This document shows positions 1 to 11,518 of a DNA stretch of 64,000 nt, in pieces. Position 1 is the stretch's first letter, and each line of letters opens with the position of its first letter. The DNA comes from Hirsutella rhossiliensis (taxonomy: Eukaryota; Ascomycota; Sordariomycetes; Hypocreales; Ophiocordycipitaceae): assembly GCF_020360975.1 (NCBI RefSeq), contig NW_025408668.1:7378001-7442000 (forward strand), in the 5' to 3' direction. The translations under genes and the position numbers were made by a program. Under the pieces are notes generated by a model. It was not told where the DNA came from. It was given only the letters and a program-made list of their open reading frames with translations, and ran no database searches.

Positions 1-1
1 C

Positions 2-1766
2 GTCCCCGACAGCCGCCAGCAGTGGATCGTCTCGTCCTACTCGCTCGCCTTTGGCTGCTTCCTGCTCTTCTGGGGCCGCGTCGCCGACATCTACGGCAAG
101 CGCCTCATCTTCGTCCTCGGCTCCGTCTGGGTCACTGTCCTGGCCGCCGCCAACCCCTTCATGCCCCACGAGGTTGCCTTTGACCTGTTTCGCGGCCTGC
201 ATGGGCTGGTATGCGCCCCCTCGAGAAGCCCGCCGTACGTGGACGCGGCTGACCCGGTGGCATGCGCCGTGGGCTGTACAGGGCGCCGCGGCCAACGTCC
301 CGACGGCCATCGGCATCCTCGGCGTCACCTTTCCCCCGGGCAAGGCCAAGAACTACGCCTTCAGCACGTACGGTCCGTTTCTCCCATGCCCTTCCCTTGC
401 CTTTTGCTTCCCACGTGTCCCGATGCCCGGGCTGACGCCTCCCCCCCCTGGGCTCGACGCAGCCGCCGGAGCCCCCCTCGGCAATGTCTTTGGCAACCTC
501 TTCTCCGGCCTCATCGCCGAGTACTCGAGCTGGAGATGGGTCTTTGGCGCCTCGGCCGTCTTGGCGGGCGTCATTGCCGTCGCCGGCGTCGTCTTCATCC
601 CGTCCTCGACGGAGCTCGACGAGGCCAGGCCTGCCGCCGCCGCCGAGGAGGCTCCCATGGTGCAGGCTGCTACCACGACTTGCGGCGCCGAGACGCGGCG
701 GACCGGAGACGCGGTCCCCGTCAGCAGCAGCTGCGCCGACGACGCCTCGCCACGGGGGCCCCGAAACCCGTCGCCGCCGCCGTCCATCGACTGGATCGGC
801 GCCGGCCTCATCACCACCGGCCTCGTCGCCCTCATGTTCGCCCTCACCGAGGGCAGCGCGGCCGGCTGGAGCACGCCCTGGGTCCCCGCCACCATTGCCG
901 CCTCGCTGCTCGTCATCGCCGGCTTCGTGCTGTGGCAGCGCCATCTCGAGCGCCTCGACCGGCGAGGCGGCCGCCGTCGCCACCGCCTCCTCGGCCCGCC
1001 GCCCCTCATGAAGGTGTCCATGTTCGGCAACGCGCGCTTCAGCGCCGTCATGGTCATCATGGGCCTCTTCTTCGCCTCCTTCAACAGCTTCCTCGTCTAC
1101 GCCACCTACTTCTTCCAGGACTTCCAGGGCCTCTCGCCGCTGCAGACCATGCTGCGCTTCGTCCCCGCCGGCGCCACGGGCGCCGTCATCGCCCTCGTCG
1201 TCGCCCAGCTGCTCGGCCGCGTCCCCACCCTGTTCATCCTCGTCTGCGGCAACCTCGCCGTCGCCGCCGCCTCCCTGCTCTTCGCCCTGCCCATCCCCCC
1301 GTCCACGTCCTACTTCGCCTTCGGCCTGCCCGCCATGATGCTCTCCGTCCTCGGCGCCGACACCACCTGGCCCTGCCTGACCCTCTTCACCTCGCAGGCC
1401 CTGCCGCGCGAGGACCAGGCCGTCGGCGGCGCCCTCATCAACGCCGTCGGCCAGTTCGGCCGCGCCATCGGCCTCGCCGTCAGCACCGCCGTCCAGACGG
1501 CCGTCGTCGCCCGCGCCCGCGGCGTCCCCGTCGGCGAGGCCGACGGGGTCCGCCCCTGGGAGCCCGAGTCGCTCCGCGGCCTCCGCGCCGCCAACTGGGT
1601 CAACTTTGCCTACGGCATGGCCTCGCTCGCCGTCGTCCTCGTCGCCTTCCGCAGCATGGACGTTGTCGGCAGGACCAGGCCCCTGCCCCTGGCGAGGTCC
1701 GGCGTCCGGCAGGGCGACGCGAGGCAGGACAAGGGAGCGAGGCCGGACGTGGGGACCAGAGTCTGA
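2..1766 (+). CDS. MFS exporter, DHA2-like (5' end outside window)
   Basis: Partial gene: the reading frame is already open at base 2. Three exons fit, 2-208, 282-372 and 463-1766, joined by GT-AG introns of 73 and 90 nt, giving 533 residues. The start of the fragment (SRQQWIVSSYSLAFGCFLLF then GRVADIYGKR) is the TM2 to loop 2-3 signature of 14-TM drug:H+ antiporters of the DHA2 group. The GAPLGNVFG segment after intron 2 resembles the antiporter motif region. The mid-protein stretch RPAAAAEEAPMVQ... is a poorly conserved cytoplasmic loop. Later hydrophobic blocks and ALPREDQAVGGALINAVGQF fit the C-terminal half. Known relatives export toxic compounds or borate, or transport ammonium (ATR1/AMF1-like), so the substrate cannot be assigned. 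It acts in a membrane, probably plasma membrane or vacuole. It converges on the P4-ATPase gene. Family call secure, substrate unknown. Confidence 0.85.
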   Translation, partial: SPTAASSGSSRPTRSPLAASCSSGAASPTSTASASSSSSAPSGSLSWPPPTPSCPTRLPLTCFAACMGWYAPPREARRTWTRLTRWHAPWAVQGAAANVPTAIGILGVTFPPGKAKNYAFSTYGPFLPCPSLAFCFPRVPMPGLTPPPPGLDAAAGAPLGNVFGNLFSGLIAEYSSWRWVFGASAVLAGVIAVAGVVFIPSSTELDEARPAAAAEEAPMVQAATTTCGAETRRTGDAVPVSSSCADDASPRGPRNPSPPPSIDWIGAGLITTGLVALMFALTEGSAAGWSTPWVPATIAASLLVIAGFVLWQRHLERLDRRGGRRRHRLLGPPPLMKVSMFGNARFSAVMVIMGLFFASFNSFLVYATYFFQDFQGLSPLQTMLRFVPAGATGAVIALVVAQLLGRVPTLFILVCGNLAVAAASLLFALPIPPSTSYFAFGLPAMMLSVLGADTTWPCLTLFTSQALPREDQAVGGALINAVGQFGRAIGLAVSTAVQTAVVARARGVPVGEADGVRPWEPESLRGLRAANWVNFAYGMASLAVVLVAFRSMDVVGRTRPLPLARSGVRQGDARQDKGARPDVGTRV

Positions 1767-2384
1767 GTTTGCTTGTCTGGCGTGGGAATCTCCGTCGGCG
1801 CATGCGCATGTAACATCAAAGGGCTATAGAGGGAGTGGCGTAGCAAAAAGGAGGATGAACCGACTCTTATGTATATATCCTCAATGTTTCTGAGAGCATC
1901 ACACCCACATGGTTGGATATTGCAAGAGTAGATGAGGCGTCGCACGACGGGGCCGCAGAGCACATGTCTGGATACCTTACAGGTAGCAAAGCAGTTTATG
2001 CGTTTAGAGCCCGCGCGAGGCCGATCCGACCAGCTCGTGCGCCCCTGCCTGGAGACTGAAGCTTTGAAGCACAATCATGAACTGGAGTAGCTTATTTCAC
2101 GCACGCGTACATATGTCGGCCACCATCTTGCATCCATCCCTTGACGTCCAAAAACAAATAAAAATATATATAAAAATTCCCCCAACGACCAGCCGGCTTG
2201 TCGTCGTCGTCCATCAATTTGGCCCCCTTAACTCTCCCCGTTCTCCCCCTCACGGCCCAGTGGGTATCATTTGTAGCAACAGCCCAGGATGAAACAACAA
2301 GGGCGACCGAGGTATTATAACCAAAAGAAGAAGAAAAGCAAGGGACAAGCAAGGGGGACGGGACAAGCGACAACACGCCTGGGC
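1767..2384. other. Intergenic, between convergent genes
   Basis: Shared 3' flank of the MFS gene (+) and the flippase gene (-). It contains an AT-rich patch (about 2155-2180) that could serve polyadenylation. No gene is seen. Confidence 0.6.
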
Positions 2385-5300
2385 TTACGTCCTCGTCCTC
2401 GTCACGTCGTTCTCGTCATCATCATCGTTTGCGTCCTCATCCGCACGTGCCTCATCAACCACGCACTCTTCGTTGCGCGCCAGGGCCCTGAGCCGCTCGC
2501 GCACCGCCGGGTCCCGCTCCATCTCCTGCCACAGCTCCACGTCCCATTCTTCCACGTTGTCGCCCAGCGGCTGTCTCCTCCACGGCGGCCACTGCCACAG
2601 GCCCGCCACGAGCATCCGCCGCCGGACCGCTTTGCCGCAGAGCTCCAGCAGGCCCAGGAACGCCAGGACGGCGAAGAGGGTCGCCCACCAAGCCGCGTCT
2701 TTGCCCCACGCGTTACGGAACGTGTGCCGGATGGCGTAGGGCCCGAGAGTCCCCGCCGGATATATCCCGTCGAGGAACGCGATCCATGCGAACCAGCCCC
2801 AAGTTGTCACGAGGAATGAGGCTATCACCACGGCTGGCTTGTAATGCGTCTCCAAAATGCTGTACCAGCTTGTCAGTCTTCCACTCTGCTCGAACCGTTC
2901 GTGCCGTGCAGGTGTTGCCACTCACAACAACTTCCAGTTGATCCACAAGACCCCGACGGTAAAGGCCAGGGTTCCCAGCGCGTAGAGGCCCTCATCGCGG
3001 GCGCCCGGCGAGATCCATCCGTAGCCCGCCGAGACGCCGTGCCAGACAATGATGCCTTCCACGGCGGCCAGAAACATCCAGCGCAGGTACTTCCACATGT
3101 TCAGCCCCAAGTTGCGCTGCCCGTAGATATAGAGCTCCGGGACGGCCAGCAGCGTGTCGGCGCTCAGGTCCTGCTCCCAGATGCCCATGCAGATGGTGCA
3201 GAGGCTCGTGAACAGCGTGTTGAACACGGTCAAGCTAACCTCTTGATACAGCGAGGTGCCGCTGTAGCCATTGTACCTTTGATACTGCGCCGTTGGCAGG
3301 TAAAAGAACATTTCCTTCCAGAAGGTGCAGAGAATGAACTTTGCCGTGCGCACGTAGTTCCAGCGTCCGTGGACGAGGAGCAGCCTCTGCAGAAAACGAA
3401 ACTGCGCAATGGCGTAGTCGGCGACTCGAGCAGCCTGCAGGCCCTCGTTACCCGAAATGCCTATGCCAACGTGGCTTGCCTGGATCATGGCGAGGTCGTT
3501 TGCGCCGTCGCCGATGGCCAAGGTCAAACCGCGTCGGTCTTTGCCCTTGGACGCGCCCAGCCGCGATCGCACGGCATGGACCAGTAGCGCCTTTTGTGCG
3601 GGCGAGGCCCGACAGCATATGACCGAGTCGACGAGAATCGCAATGGCGAAAAACTGCTTGGATAGCTCGACTGACTTCTCCACGACGCTTAGGGTCTGTC
3701 CGTCGACAACAACGACGCTGTGGACGGAACCGGCCTGCAGATCTTCGGCCAAAGCTGCCAGCTGCGACTCGACGGTGCTCTTCGCCACGTCCAGGACATA
3801 CAAATCCGACCCCGGGCGGCAAATGCGCGCTGAATGGGCAATGTTGATGGCCGTTTCACGTTTATCGCCGGTGAGCATCCATATCTTGATGTTGGCTCGC
3901 CGCAGTCTGTCAATGGTTTCCGGGACGCCCTTCTGAAGCTTGTCCTCGATGGCAGTGGCGCCCACCAGGTCAAACGATTGTTCCATCATATCGCCCGCGG
4001 CCTCGATCTTTTCCTGACGATTGGTGAGGCTCGTCGTTGCGTCGTCATATAGCGTTTTCCACGCTCGGTAGTCCTGCTCCGACACGAACTTCTGAGCATA
4101 AAGCAGCGTTCGAAGACCCTCTGTCGCGAAGTCATCCAGATGCTTGAAGCATTTCGTGAAGACTTCCGACTCATCGTAGATGGCAGGATCATCGAGAAAG
4201 TCCAAGCGATCAGGCACGGGTCGGGTGTGAGTCGTCGGCGGGCTTGCAAACTGACTTCTGGATACGTCGAGCGAGACGCCCCGCGGGGACGCAGCCGATG
4301 CTCGTGCGCGGTCGACAGATGAGCGCGTCAGCTTGTTAATCTCAAACGACTTGCTTCTGGCCGACGGACGCCGGCCCACGCTCAAGTCCCTCGGCACTCC
4401 AGCATTCCGCCGCACGGTCAGGCTTGGTCTCCCACCAAAGCTGTTACGCGGTTCCTGCTGCTCACTGCGTCGATACAGCTCGCGTTCAAGGTCGGCGCTC
4501 TTCCGGACTTCGTTTGCCTTTTGCATCGCCAATGAGGATAGCCTCAGCCGCGGCAGAATAGCGGAGTCGGCACCCTTGCAGATGATGGAGATGCGTCCAT
4601 CCGGATAGCGAACAATGATGGACATCCTCTTGCGCGCGCTGCTGAATTCGACCACATCCAAGACCTGGAAAACCATCCTTTCGTTCGGGCCGTTCGGGCG
4701 CGGAACCTGCAGGGTTATGCTTTGCGGCGTGCGCTGGGTCACCAGATAACCAAGTTCCTGGGCGGCCCTCACCAAAGCCAGCTCGTCTGGCGACGATGCC
4801 TGGAACTCAACCTTCCCGTCCTTTGTTTCAGGCAGGCAGGTGTGACAGATGGCAACGGCCAGCAAGTACTCTCTGGCCTTCCGGGAAAAAGCCGAGTGTG
4901 GACGGAGTCTCACATATTCCAAGAGGTCCGATGTGTTGACTTCAGGTTGAGCATGGTCAGGACGGCCAGTGGATCGCCAATGGGAAGACGGCCTTCGCCC
5001 GATGGATGATCGCGACGGTGACATGGGGACTTGGGCCGATTCACCACCATCCTCGGGGATGACTGTCGCGGTCGGCTCAGGCTTGTTCGGGGGCGACCTC
5101 CAAGTCGAGTGCCCATCGTTGGGATCAAAGGCGGGTGGGCGTTCGAGGTCTGCTTGCTCAAGGTCCATCTCGTGAAGCCAAACTGTACCCGCCACGCTCA
5201 GCTTGCGAAAATTCATGACGTTGTCCGTCAGAGTCCCAGTCTTGTCGGAAAAGACGTAGCCGACCTGTCCCAGGTTCTCGAGGATGGTGTTGGTGTTGCA

Positions 5301-6836
5301 CCGCGCAGGCGTATCCGTCTCCTCGTGGTACATCTCCAGGTCCGAGTTGAGCAGGAGAAGCTGTCCAAGCTTGACAATCTCCAGGCTAATGTACAAGGAT
5401 AACGGTACTATGTTGTTGAACATGATGATGAAGGCGATGATGATTTGGTGAAAGGGGACGGCCGCGCGATCCAAATACCACGCCTGGCGCTCGTAATGTT
5501 TTTGCCAGCTGAGGTAGCCCATCGAGACGCCAACCGAAAGTACAATGACGTAGATTGCAAGAGTGACGACGACCTTGTTGACGACCTTTTCGAGAGCGGG
5601 CCGCTTGGCACGCGGGTGCTGGTTCGAGTTCATCCGCAGCTTGCACTCCTCGCCCGTGTTGATAACCAGGCCGATTGCGCAGGTAGTGTTACGCAAGACG
5701 CTACCGCGGTAGACAACATCGTTGAGGGTCAGTGGCACGACCTTGCCATCGACGGTGACACGGCCGTTGAAGTTGAACAGATCCGGATTCGGATCCTCCA
5801 CCACAAACTCGGCTCGGCATTTTGCGATGCTCTCGATGGAGTCACATCCGTCCAGGGCGTGGCACACTTGCTTCGTCTTGAGATTGGTTTCGCCGTCGAG
5901 AGCCATTGTGTCGACGTATGCAATGCCGTTGTTGCCGTCACTATGCAGCAGAACTAGGTCGGCGGGGACAGGTTCATCGCGGGACAGGCGGACAATGTCG
6001 CCAACCTTTACATGGCTCCATCTGGCGGCAAACCACCGGATGCCTTGAAACTCGTCGTCGGAAGCGACTATTGACTGAGTGGCGGCCTTGGTGCGGAGGG
6101 GGTTCCAGCGGTGCAGCGAATGCGTCGGCTTGGACGTGGCCATGTACTTGTCCTCGCGGCCAAGCAGGGTCGCCAAAGTGGCATTCTCCACCTTGTCCAA
6201 GCGGTGTCGCCTGTAGTCATCGAAGCCCTCCTTGGCGACGGTAAGCAGAACGAAGAAGAGCAAAGGCAGGATTGTCGTGAAGGAACCGGTTGTTGACAAG
6301 CCGGGAATCTTGACGGGAGGTCAGCTCAGTCCATTTCCCGAGGGAATGGCTTCAAGGGCCGCGGCACATACAGTTTGCGGGATGCCGACGCAGAGAAAGT
6401 AAAAGTTGCCGATGCGGGAGAACTGGAAGAGGAGCTGCTTCGGGATGAAGTCCCAGATGGTGTAGCGAGAGGTGCGCACATTATTGGAGACGTAGGCGTG
6501 GCCGCGGCGAGTGTCGACAAGCGGCTTCTCGTGCTCAATGGCAAGCGGAATGTGCCTCCCGTCCTTTGAGGCTCCAATGTGCCTTCTCCGCAAGATCAGC
6601 TCGACGACGGTAGCTTGATAGAGGACCCTGACGGCATCCCTGGCGCGTTGCCGCAAGGGCGGCCTGGAGGCATCGCTGTCACGGGCGAGAGACGAAATAC
6701 GGGACAGACTGGCGGCATGGTAGCCGGGGCGCTTCTCTTGTGCCGCGGCACGGCCGGGCGACATGGCGGGCTGGGTCGACGAGGACGTTGAGGCTGGTAG
6801 GGTGAGCTGAGGCAGCGAATGGAGAGGACGCGTCAC
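2385..6836 (-). CDS. DNF3: P4-type ATPase, phospholipid flippase (Dnf3-like)
   Basis: Three exons on the minus strand: 6836-6372, 6308-2926 and 2859-2385, separated by 63- and 66-nt GT-AG introns, give 1440 residues. P4-ATPases move phospholipids from the outer to the cytosolic leaflet of Golgi, endosome and plasma membranes. Visible landmarks are IPGLSTTGSFTTILPLLFF (TM1-2, splice-spanning), the actuator DGETNLKT, NNIVPLSLY (P4-type TM4 in place of a cation-binding PEGL), the phosphorylation site DKTGTLTDN near residue 510, KGADSAI in the nucleotide domain, GDGANDLAMIQ near residue 1088, and six C-terminal membrane segments. The PGLSTTG and KEGFDDYRRHRLDK segments favour the Dnf3 branch over Drs2, Dnf1 or Neo1. 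The C terminus is acidic (DDDDEND). Met at 6836 is the first in-frame start; another Met lies about 24 residues later. Family very sure, branch fairly sure. Confidence 0.9.
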
Positions 6837-8915
6837 GGCTCGTCAAGACGGGGGATTCGGATTCGACATGCCCGCCAGGCGCAGCTCCCGACCTGCGGGC
6901 TCTGTCAAAAATCGGGCTTATTGATAGGGAGGTCCGCGATGGAGGTGCAGGCGGGCGAGGCGTCGATGATGGGGCCGAGGGGATTGGGCAGCGAGAGGCG
7001 TGAGGAGAGGCGACGCCGACATGAGGCTAACGAGCGTGTGTTTCCGAAGAGACAAGCGAGGGGAGAGCCCGGAGAATAAGGCGAAGCAGCAGGAGGGATG
7101 GAGAACAAGCGAGGGCAAAGGTGCCGTCGTCCATGTTGATCGAGTCCCATCCACGGAGGCTTTTGACAAGGGTGGAATGGGGAGGGAGCACTGCGGCCTG
7201 TACAGGATACACTCCACGAGGTACCCGGACCTTGGATCGTCGTGTCCCAGAGACTCCAGAGGTACCTCTTTTACTATGCGGAGTATGTGCACACATGCTA
7301 ACTGCAGGCAAGCGGCTCTCGGTTGATGTGTAGCGCGACGGTTGATTGAAAGCGGGCAATGATTCTGCCTCTTTAATCGGCTCCATGCCCGTAGACCCGT
7401 CCTCTTTCTGTCCAGGAGTGTCCTATGACATAACTTACAGTACTTGCAGCCCGTGGGGAAATGTTGAAAGCGGCCCACCGGATACTTTGGGTGGGTGGAG
7501 CTGCAGATTATCGAAACGACGTGTACAGCTCAGCCATGTACTGCCTACCGCACTGCCGACCGCCAAGGCCAACGTCGTCATTGTGGGAATCAGGGAATCA
7601 ACGTGAAGTCGACAGGCACAAGCTGCTGCCCTGCGGCGTTTAGAACGGACCTCTCGCCCTCTGAGACGACGCTTGTCCATAGAGTGCCGGTATTCAGACC
7701 GGCAGTGCCTCGCAACCAAGCGTTGCCAAGGGACAAACGAGTCCATGCCATGCGTACCAGGTAGCTGCCCTCTAGCTGCCCTCCTATCCGTCCGTACAGC
7801 TGCCATGGATCATGGATGTCGGCGCGTACAAGCATAAAGGGAAGACGCCGAGGAGCGTGGAACACGATGCTCATAACAGAACACGGGCTCGGACAACTAC
7901 CCAAGAATACAGCCTCGCCAGCTGACCCATTGCCAGGTTCTAGGTCAGTTGTTGGCTCTAGCAGACTGACGGTGCCTCGAGTTGGCAGGTGCTCAAGACG
8001 AGGCACCTCGGCGTGGAATGTCCGGGCCGTACGGTGTAGACGCCCGAGACGGGGCACTGTACGTGCTGGCCTCGAAGCTGCCCGCAGATACGCCACGCCA
8101 CGTGCTGAAGCTTCTTGACTAGCGTGCTGCTTGTCCCTGGCTGCTGCTCCCCCCTGACTGCTGCACTGTGGAGGTGGAGATGCAGATGCCAAAATGCCCG
8201 CCGTCGCCCGCGCCGCATGAACTTATAACGGTGCGCATATCGACGACTCCCTGGACATTGATGCCTTGATCGCAAACGGTTCTCCTTCAGCACGAGGCGA
8301 GAGGGACCTTCACCCCCTTCTCGGCGCCTGTCTCTTCTTCAGCCGCTGTATCCCGTACATGCAGCACCCTACAGCGCGATACTTCCACAAGTGCTTTGCG
8401 TTCGTAATGGAAGAATACGAGCTCCACCTCGGAACGGCAGCAGTGGATCAGCCTGCACGTCGTCAGCTCACCAAACCGTCGCAAAGGAATGGCGACTAAA
8501 GTCCGGCTTCGCCAGACATGAGGCTGCATCTGCCTCTCGCGCGCGGCCCCGGGCGGCCATGGCAGTACCTGCTGTAGGTACCTTCCCCCCATCAAGCCTC
8601 CATCAAGCCTCCATCCTCCACGTCAGGCTCTCAACAAGCTCTCCAAAAACTCAACCTCTCGCCCCTTTCCTCTCCTTGCTTCCCATTGCCTGCTTAGCCA
8701 CGCCAGGTAGGTACACAAGGTAATGTGATTTGCCCCTCGCCTCCCTCCCGTGCTCCTCAACGAAATAAAAATCATATCAAATACCATTGCCACCCCGCCA
8801 AGATCAAGAGGCGAAAGCTTCCTCGCAGCCTCTTCCCCCGGGAGGCCAACCTCTTCGCCGCCCATCCATTCACAGCCAGCCACGACTCCCTCCGGCGTCA
8901 CCCGAGCTCTCTCAT
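6837..8915. other. Intergenic region upstream of the flippase gene
   Basis: About 2.1 kb between the flippase start and the asparaginase stop, both minus-strand genes. Open frames here (for example 200 codons on the minus strand at 7590-8192) show no recognisable domain and have shuffled, low-quality composition. Probably flippase promoter and 5' UTR plus asparaginase 3' flank. No gene supported. Confidence 0.5.
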
Positions 8916-9965
8916 CTACAGGACGCTCGTCCGCCGAATCCTGGCCTCGAGCCCAGCAGCCGCCCGCTCAGCCCCATGGCTCTCAAACACGTCCCTGATG
9001 GCCTTTCTGTCCAGTCCCGACGCCAGAGCAAGCTGCAGTTGGATGCGGCACCTGTTGGCGTCCAAGAGGCCCCCTCCGATGCAGCAGTCCTCCAGCCCAT
9101 AGTTGGACGTGCCCCCGACAAAGCCCGAGGCCATCCGACGGCTCACCACCACTGGATAGTCCCTCGCCCTCACCAGCTCGGCCACCCTCCTGCCCGCTCC
9201 AGTCGCCCAGCACCCCCCGCCCATGGCGGCCAGCACCACCCCCTGCGACGTCTCGGCCGCCGTCTTGAGCAGCGCCGGGTTCATGTCGAGGTGCCCGTAC
9301 AAGATATCCACCTGCGGCAGCCCGTCCCTGGGGTTGCGGTCCGCCACGTTGAAGTAGCTGCGGTTGAGCGGCCGGCAAGGGGGGTAGTAGAAAATGGGCT
9401 GCGTGTTGACAAACATGCCCAGGTAACCCTGCTCCACGGCCCTGAAGCTGTCGAGCGAGTTGGCGTTCGTCTTGGTGGTGAAGCGCGCCGAGCAGATGCG
9501 GTCGTTGAGGGCAATCATGACGCCCCGTTTCCGCGCGCTCGGGCTGGCCGCCAGGTTGACGGCACACAGCAGGTTCATGGGCCCGTCGGCGCTGTAGGCC
9601 GTGGCCGGACGCATGGCGCCCACGAGCACCACGGGCTTGTCCGAGTTGATTGTCAGCTCGAGGAAAAAAGCCGACTCTTCCAGCGTGTCTGTTCCATGCG
9701 TCACCACAACGCCCTGCGTGTCCCCCTGAAGCTCCCTTTCAATCGTTTGGGCCATGCGCACCAGGTCCTCTGCCGTCATGTCGGGACTGCCCACGTTGGC
9801 AATCTGCCGGCTTCGGAGCTTGGCCACCTTGCCCAGCTCCGGGACCGCCTTGATGAGCCCGTCGACGGACAAGACGCCCGACTTGTATCCCGCCGTCTGC
9901 CCGGCATAGGTCCCGGAACCGGCGATGGTGCCGCCCGTGCCCAGAACGGTGATCTTGGGGGGCAT
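8916..9965 (-). CDS. L-asparaginase (type II fold)
   Basis: A single uninterrupted exon of 349 residues hydrolyses asparagine to aspartate and ammonia. The N terminus MPPKITVLGTGGTIAGSG carries the first active-site threonine (Thr13, matching Thr12 of the E. coli enzyme). VVVTHGTDTLEES holds the second Thr-Asp pair, and the ALND and TKTN segments supply the remaining catalytic Asp and Lys. Length and motif order fit the family. I start at Met 9965 because the fold begins immediately after it. The frame stays open upstream to 10529, with another Met at 10130 that would add 55 proline-rich residues, but no clear secretion signal is seen there. With the short start the enzyme should be cytosolic. 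It lies alone on the minus strand, with long flanks on both sides. Function very sure, start less so. Confidence 0.93.
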   Translation of the reverse strand: MPPKITVLGTGGTIAGSGTYAGQTAGYKSGVLSVDGLIKAVPELGKVAKLRSRQIANVGSPDMTAEDLVRMAQTIERELQGDTQGVVVTHGTDTLEESAFFLELTINSDKPVVLVGAMRPATAYSADGPMNLLCAVNLAASPSARKRGVMIALNDRICSARFTTKTNANSLDSFRAVEQGYLGMFVNTQPIFYYPPCRPLNRSYFNVADRNPRDGLPQVDILYGHLDMNPALLKTAAETSQGVVLAAMGGGCWATGAGRRVAELVRARDYPVVVSRRMASGFVGGTSNYGLEDCCIGGGLLDANRCRIQLQLALASGLDRKAIRDVFESHGAERAAAGLEARIRRTSVL

Positions 9966-11518
9966 GGCAAATGCTGGCAACTGCGCTTCTGCAATCTGGC
10001 TTGGCGGATACCCCGGCGCCCCGAGTCGTGAGCAGGGGGCCAAAGGACGTTGAGCTGGGCGGGAGGGCGGCTCTGGAGCGCAGGAAATCTTGTGGAACTG
10101 TCGTGGTGGTTTCTGTGGTGCCGAGGCCATGATGCCGTTAAAGGGCGAGCCCATCCACGAGCGAGACCTTGTACAACGGGCAGCCGTGAGAAAAGCTCGT
10201 TCTCGTGCCTTCCTCATCGTCTTCCGCCCTCCGCTCTCCTTCTCCACATCGTCATGTTTTGAAGTGGGCCTGTTTGCCTGTCGCTTTCGCCGGGTCAGTC
10301 CACCGGCTGTCTTCCTCGCGTTCTTGCGCCTCGCCCTGGACCGCCTCGCCGAACTGTATTTGCCTTTGTCTCCAATGGACGGGCACGCGCGTTTGGCAGC
10401 GAGGACGGGCATGGAACTCTGGAACCTACCTTTGCCCATGTAGAATTCGCTGGACAAAGCTCCCCCGGCGCTGCAGGTGGACGTCGAGCATGTTGCCGGC
10501 GCTGCAGTTTGTCCCGAGATGCGGTACACATGGGGAACACAGCTGGACGAATCGGTCGAGAATTTTGCCTCAGACCTGTACCACTCACCGCCCTCGGGCC
10601 ACTAGGCCCAAGGCCCCTTGAAAAAGCCTGCCAGGGAGCAGCTCGTGACCGGACAGTGGCCGGGCATCCCTTCGAGGCGCGCGAAAAGCACTCTCAGCAA
10701 ACCACACCTCGACTTGCTCACGCCCGGACCCCCACACCATCGGGCTTGTCGTGTGTGCGACCGAGGAGAGCCCTTTATTGGCTACCGAGCGTCCGCTGCA
10801 TGGCCCGCAACATCATACGTGGCCCCGTTTTAGAACACAAACCTACAAATCCTCCGACCCTCCGTTACGCAAGCTCGAGTGGCCCAGGGTTGCTGGACGC
10901 CTAATAAAGCGGCTTCGGTGCCGCTTTCATGGATGCTCAGCCGCGAGTCACCTGCAGCGCTTTGGAAGCTGGTTCTGGGATAAAGGCAAGGCGGACGGGT
11001 CATGGCAAGGCTCCATGGCCACCCACTTGAATCGTTGGCCCTGCCCATAGAGATATATTCAAGGCCCCTGGGGGTTTTTCTTGTTTGCCGCCGCAGATAG
11101 CAAGGGGTCCTGCGTGTTTCACTGGGATCAAGTGCCGGCGAGTGTCAACATCACGCCAGGCCTCAGGGGTCTAGAACGCTGCAAAAGACCATTTTCTGCA
11201 CGAGGGTTCTACCAAAGTACCAATCTGAGCCCGCTGGCTTCTACAGCCCAACGCGCGGGAATTATCAGGAGAAGAAGAGGCACACCAAAGGACAGCCCGC
11301 CATTGGATCCCCCGGCTTCAATCGCAAAAACGCCATGCATGAACCGCCGCGTCCCCGAGCCCGCTACAAACAGAAAGCCCCGCTTGCGTGTACTGACAGA
11401 CAATGGTAGGCCCGCCTCGGAGGCTGATGTCGGCCTGAGGACGCCCTTTGTGCGCCATAGCCCGCCCACGCACCACTCACGGGGCCGACACAAGACAAGG
11501 TGAGCCGCGAGGCTTTTT
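9966..11518. other. Intergenic: asparaginase promoter and TFIIB 3' flank
   Basis: About 1.55 kb. The frame of the asparaginase stays open to 10529 without recognisable domain content. A 140-codon plus-strand frame at 11081-11503 has no family signature. I see no supported gene. Confidence 0.5.

Noticed and set aside
161..1813. 550-codon frame in the MFS region
   Set aside because: Only its first part overlaps the true first exon; the rest is Arg/Pro/His-rich out-of-frame translation.
7590..8192. 200-codon minus-strand frame in the flippase upstream region
   Set aside because: No domain, signal or credible composition; consistent with chance opening in GC-rich DNA.
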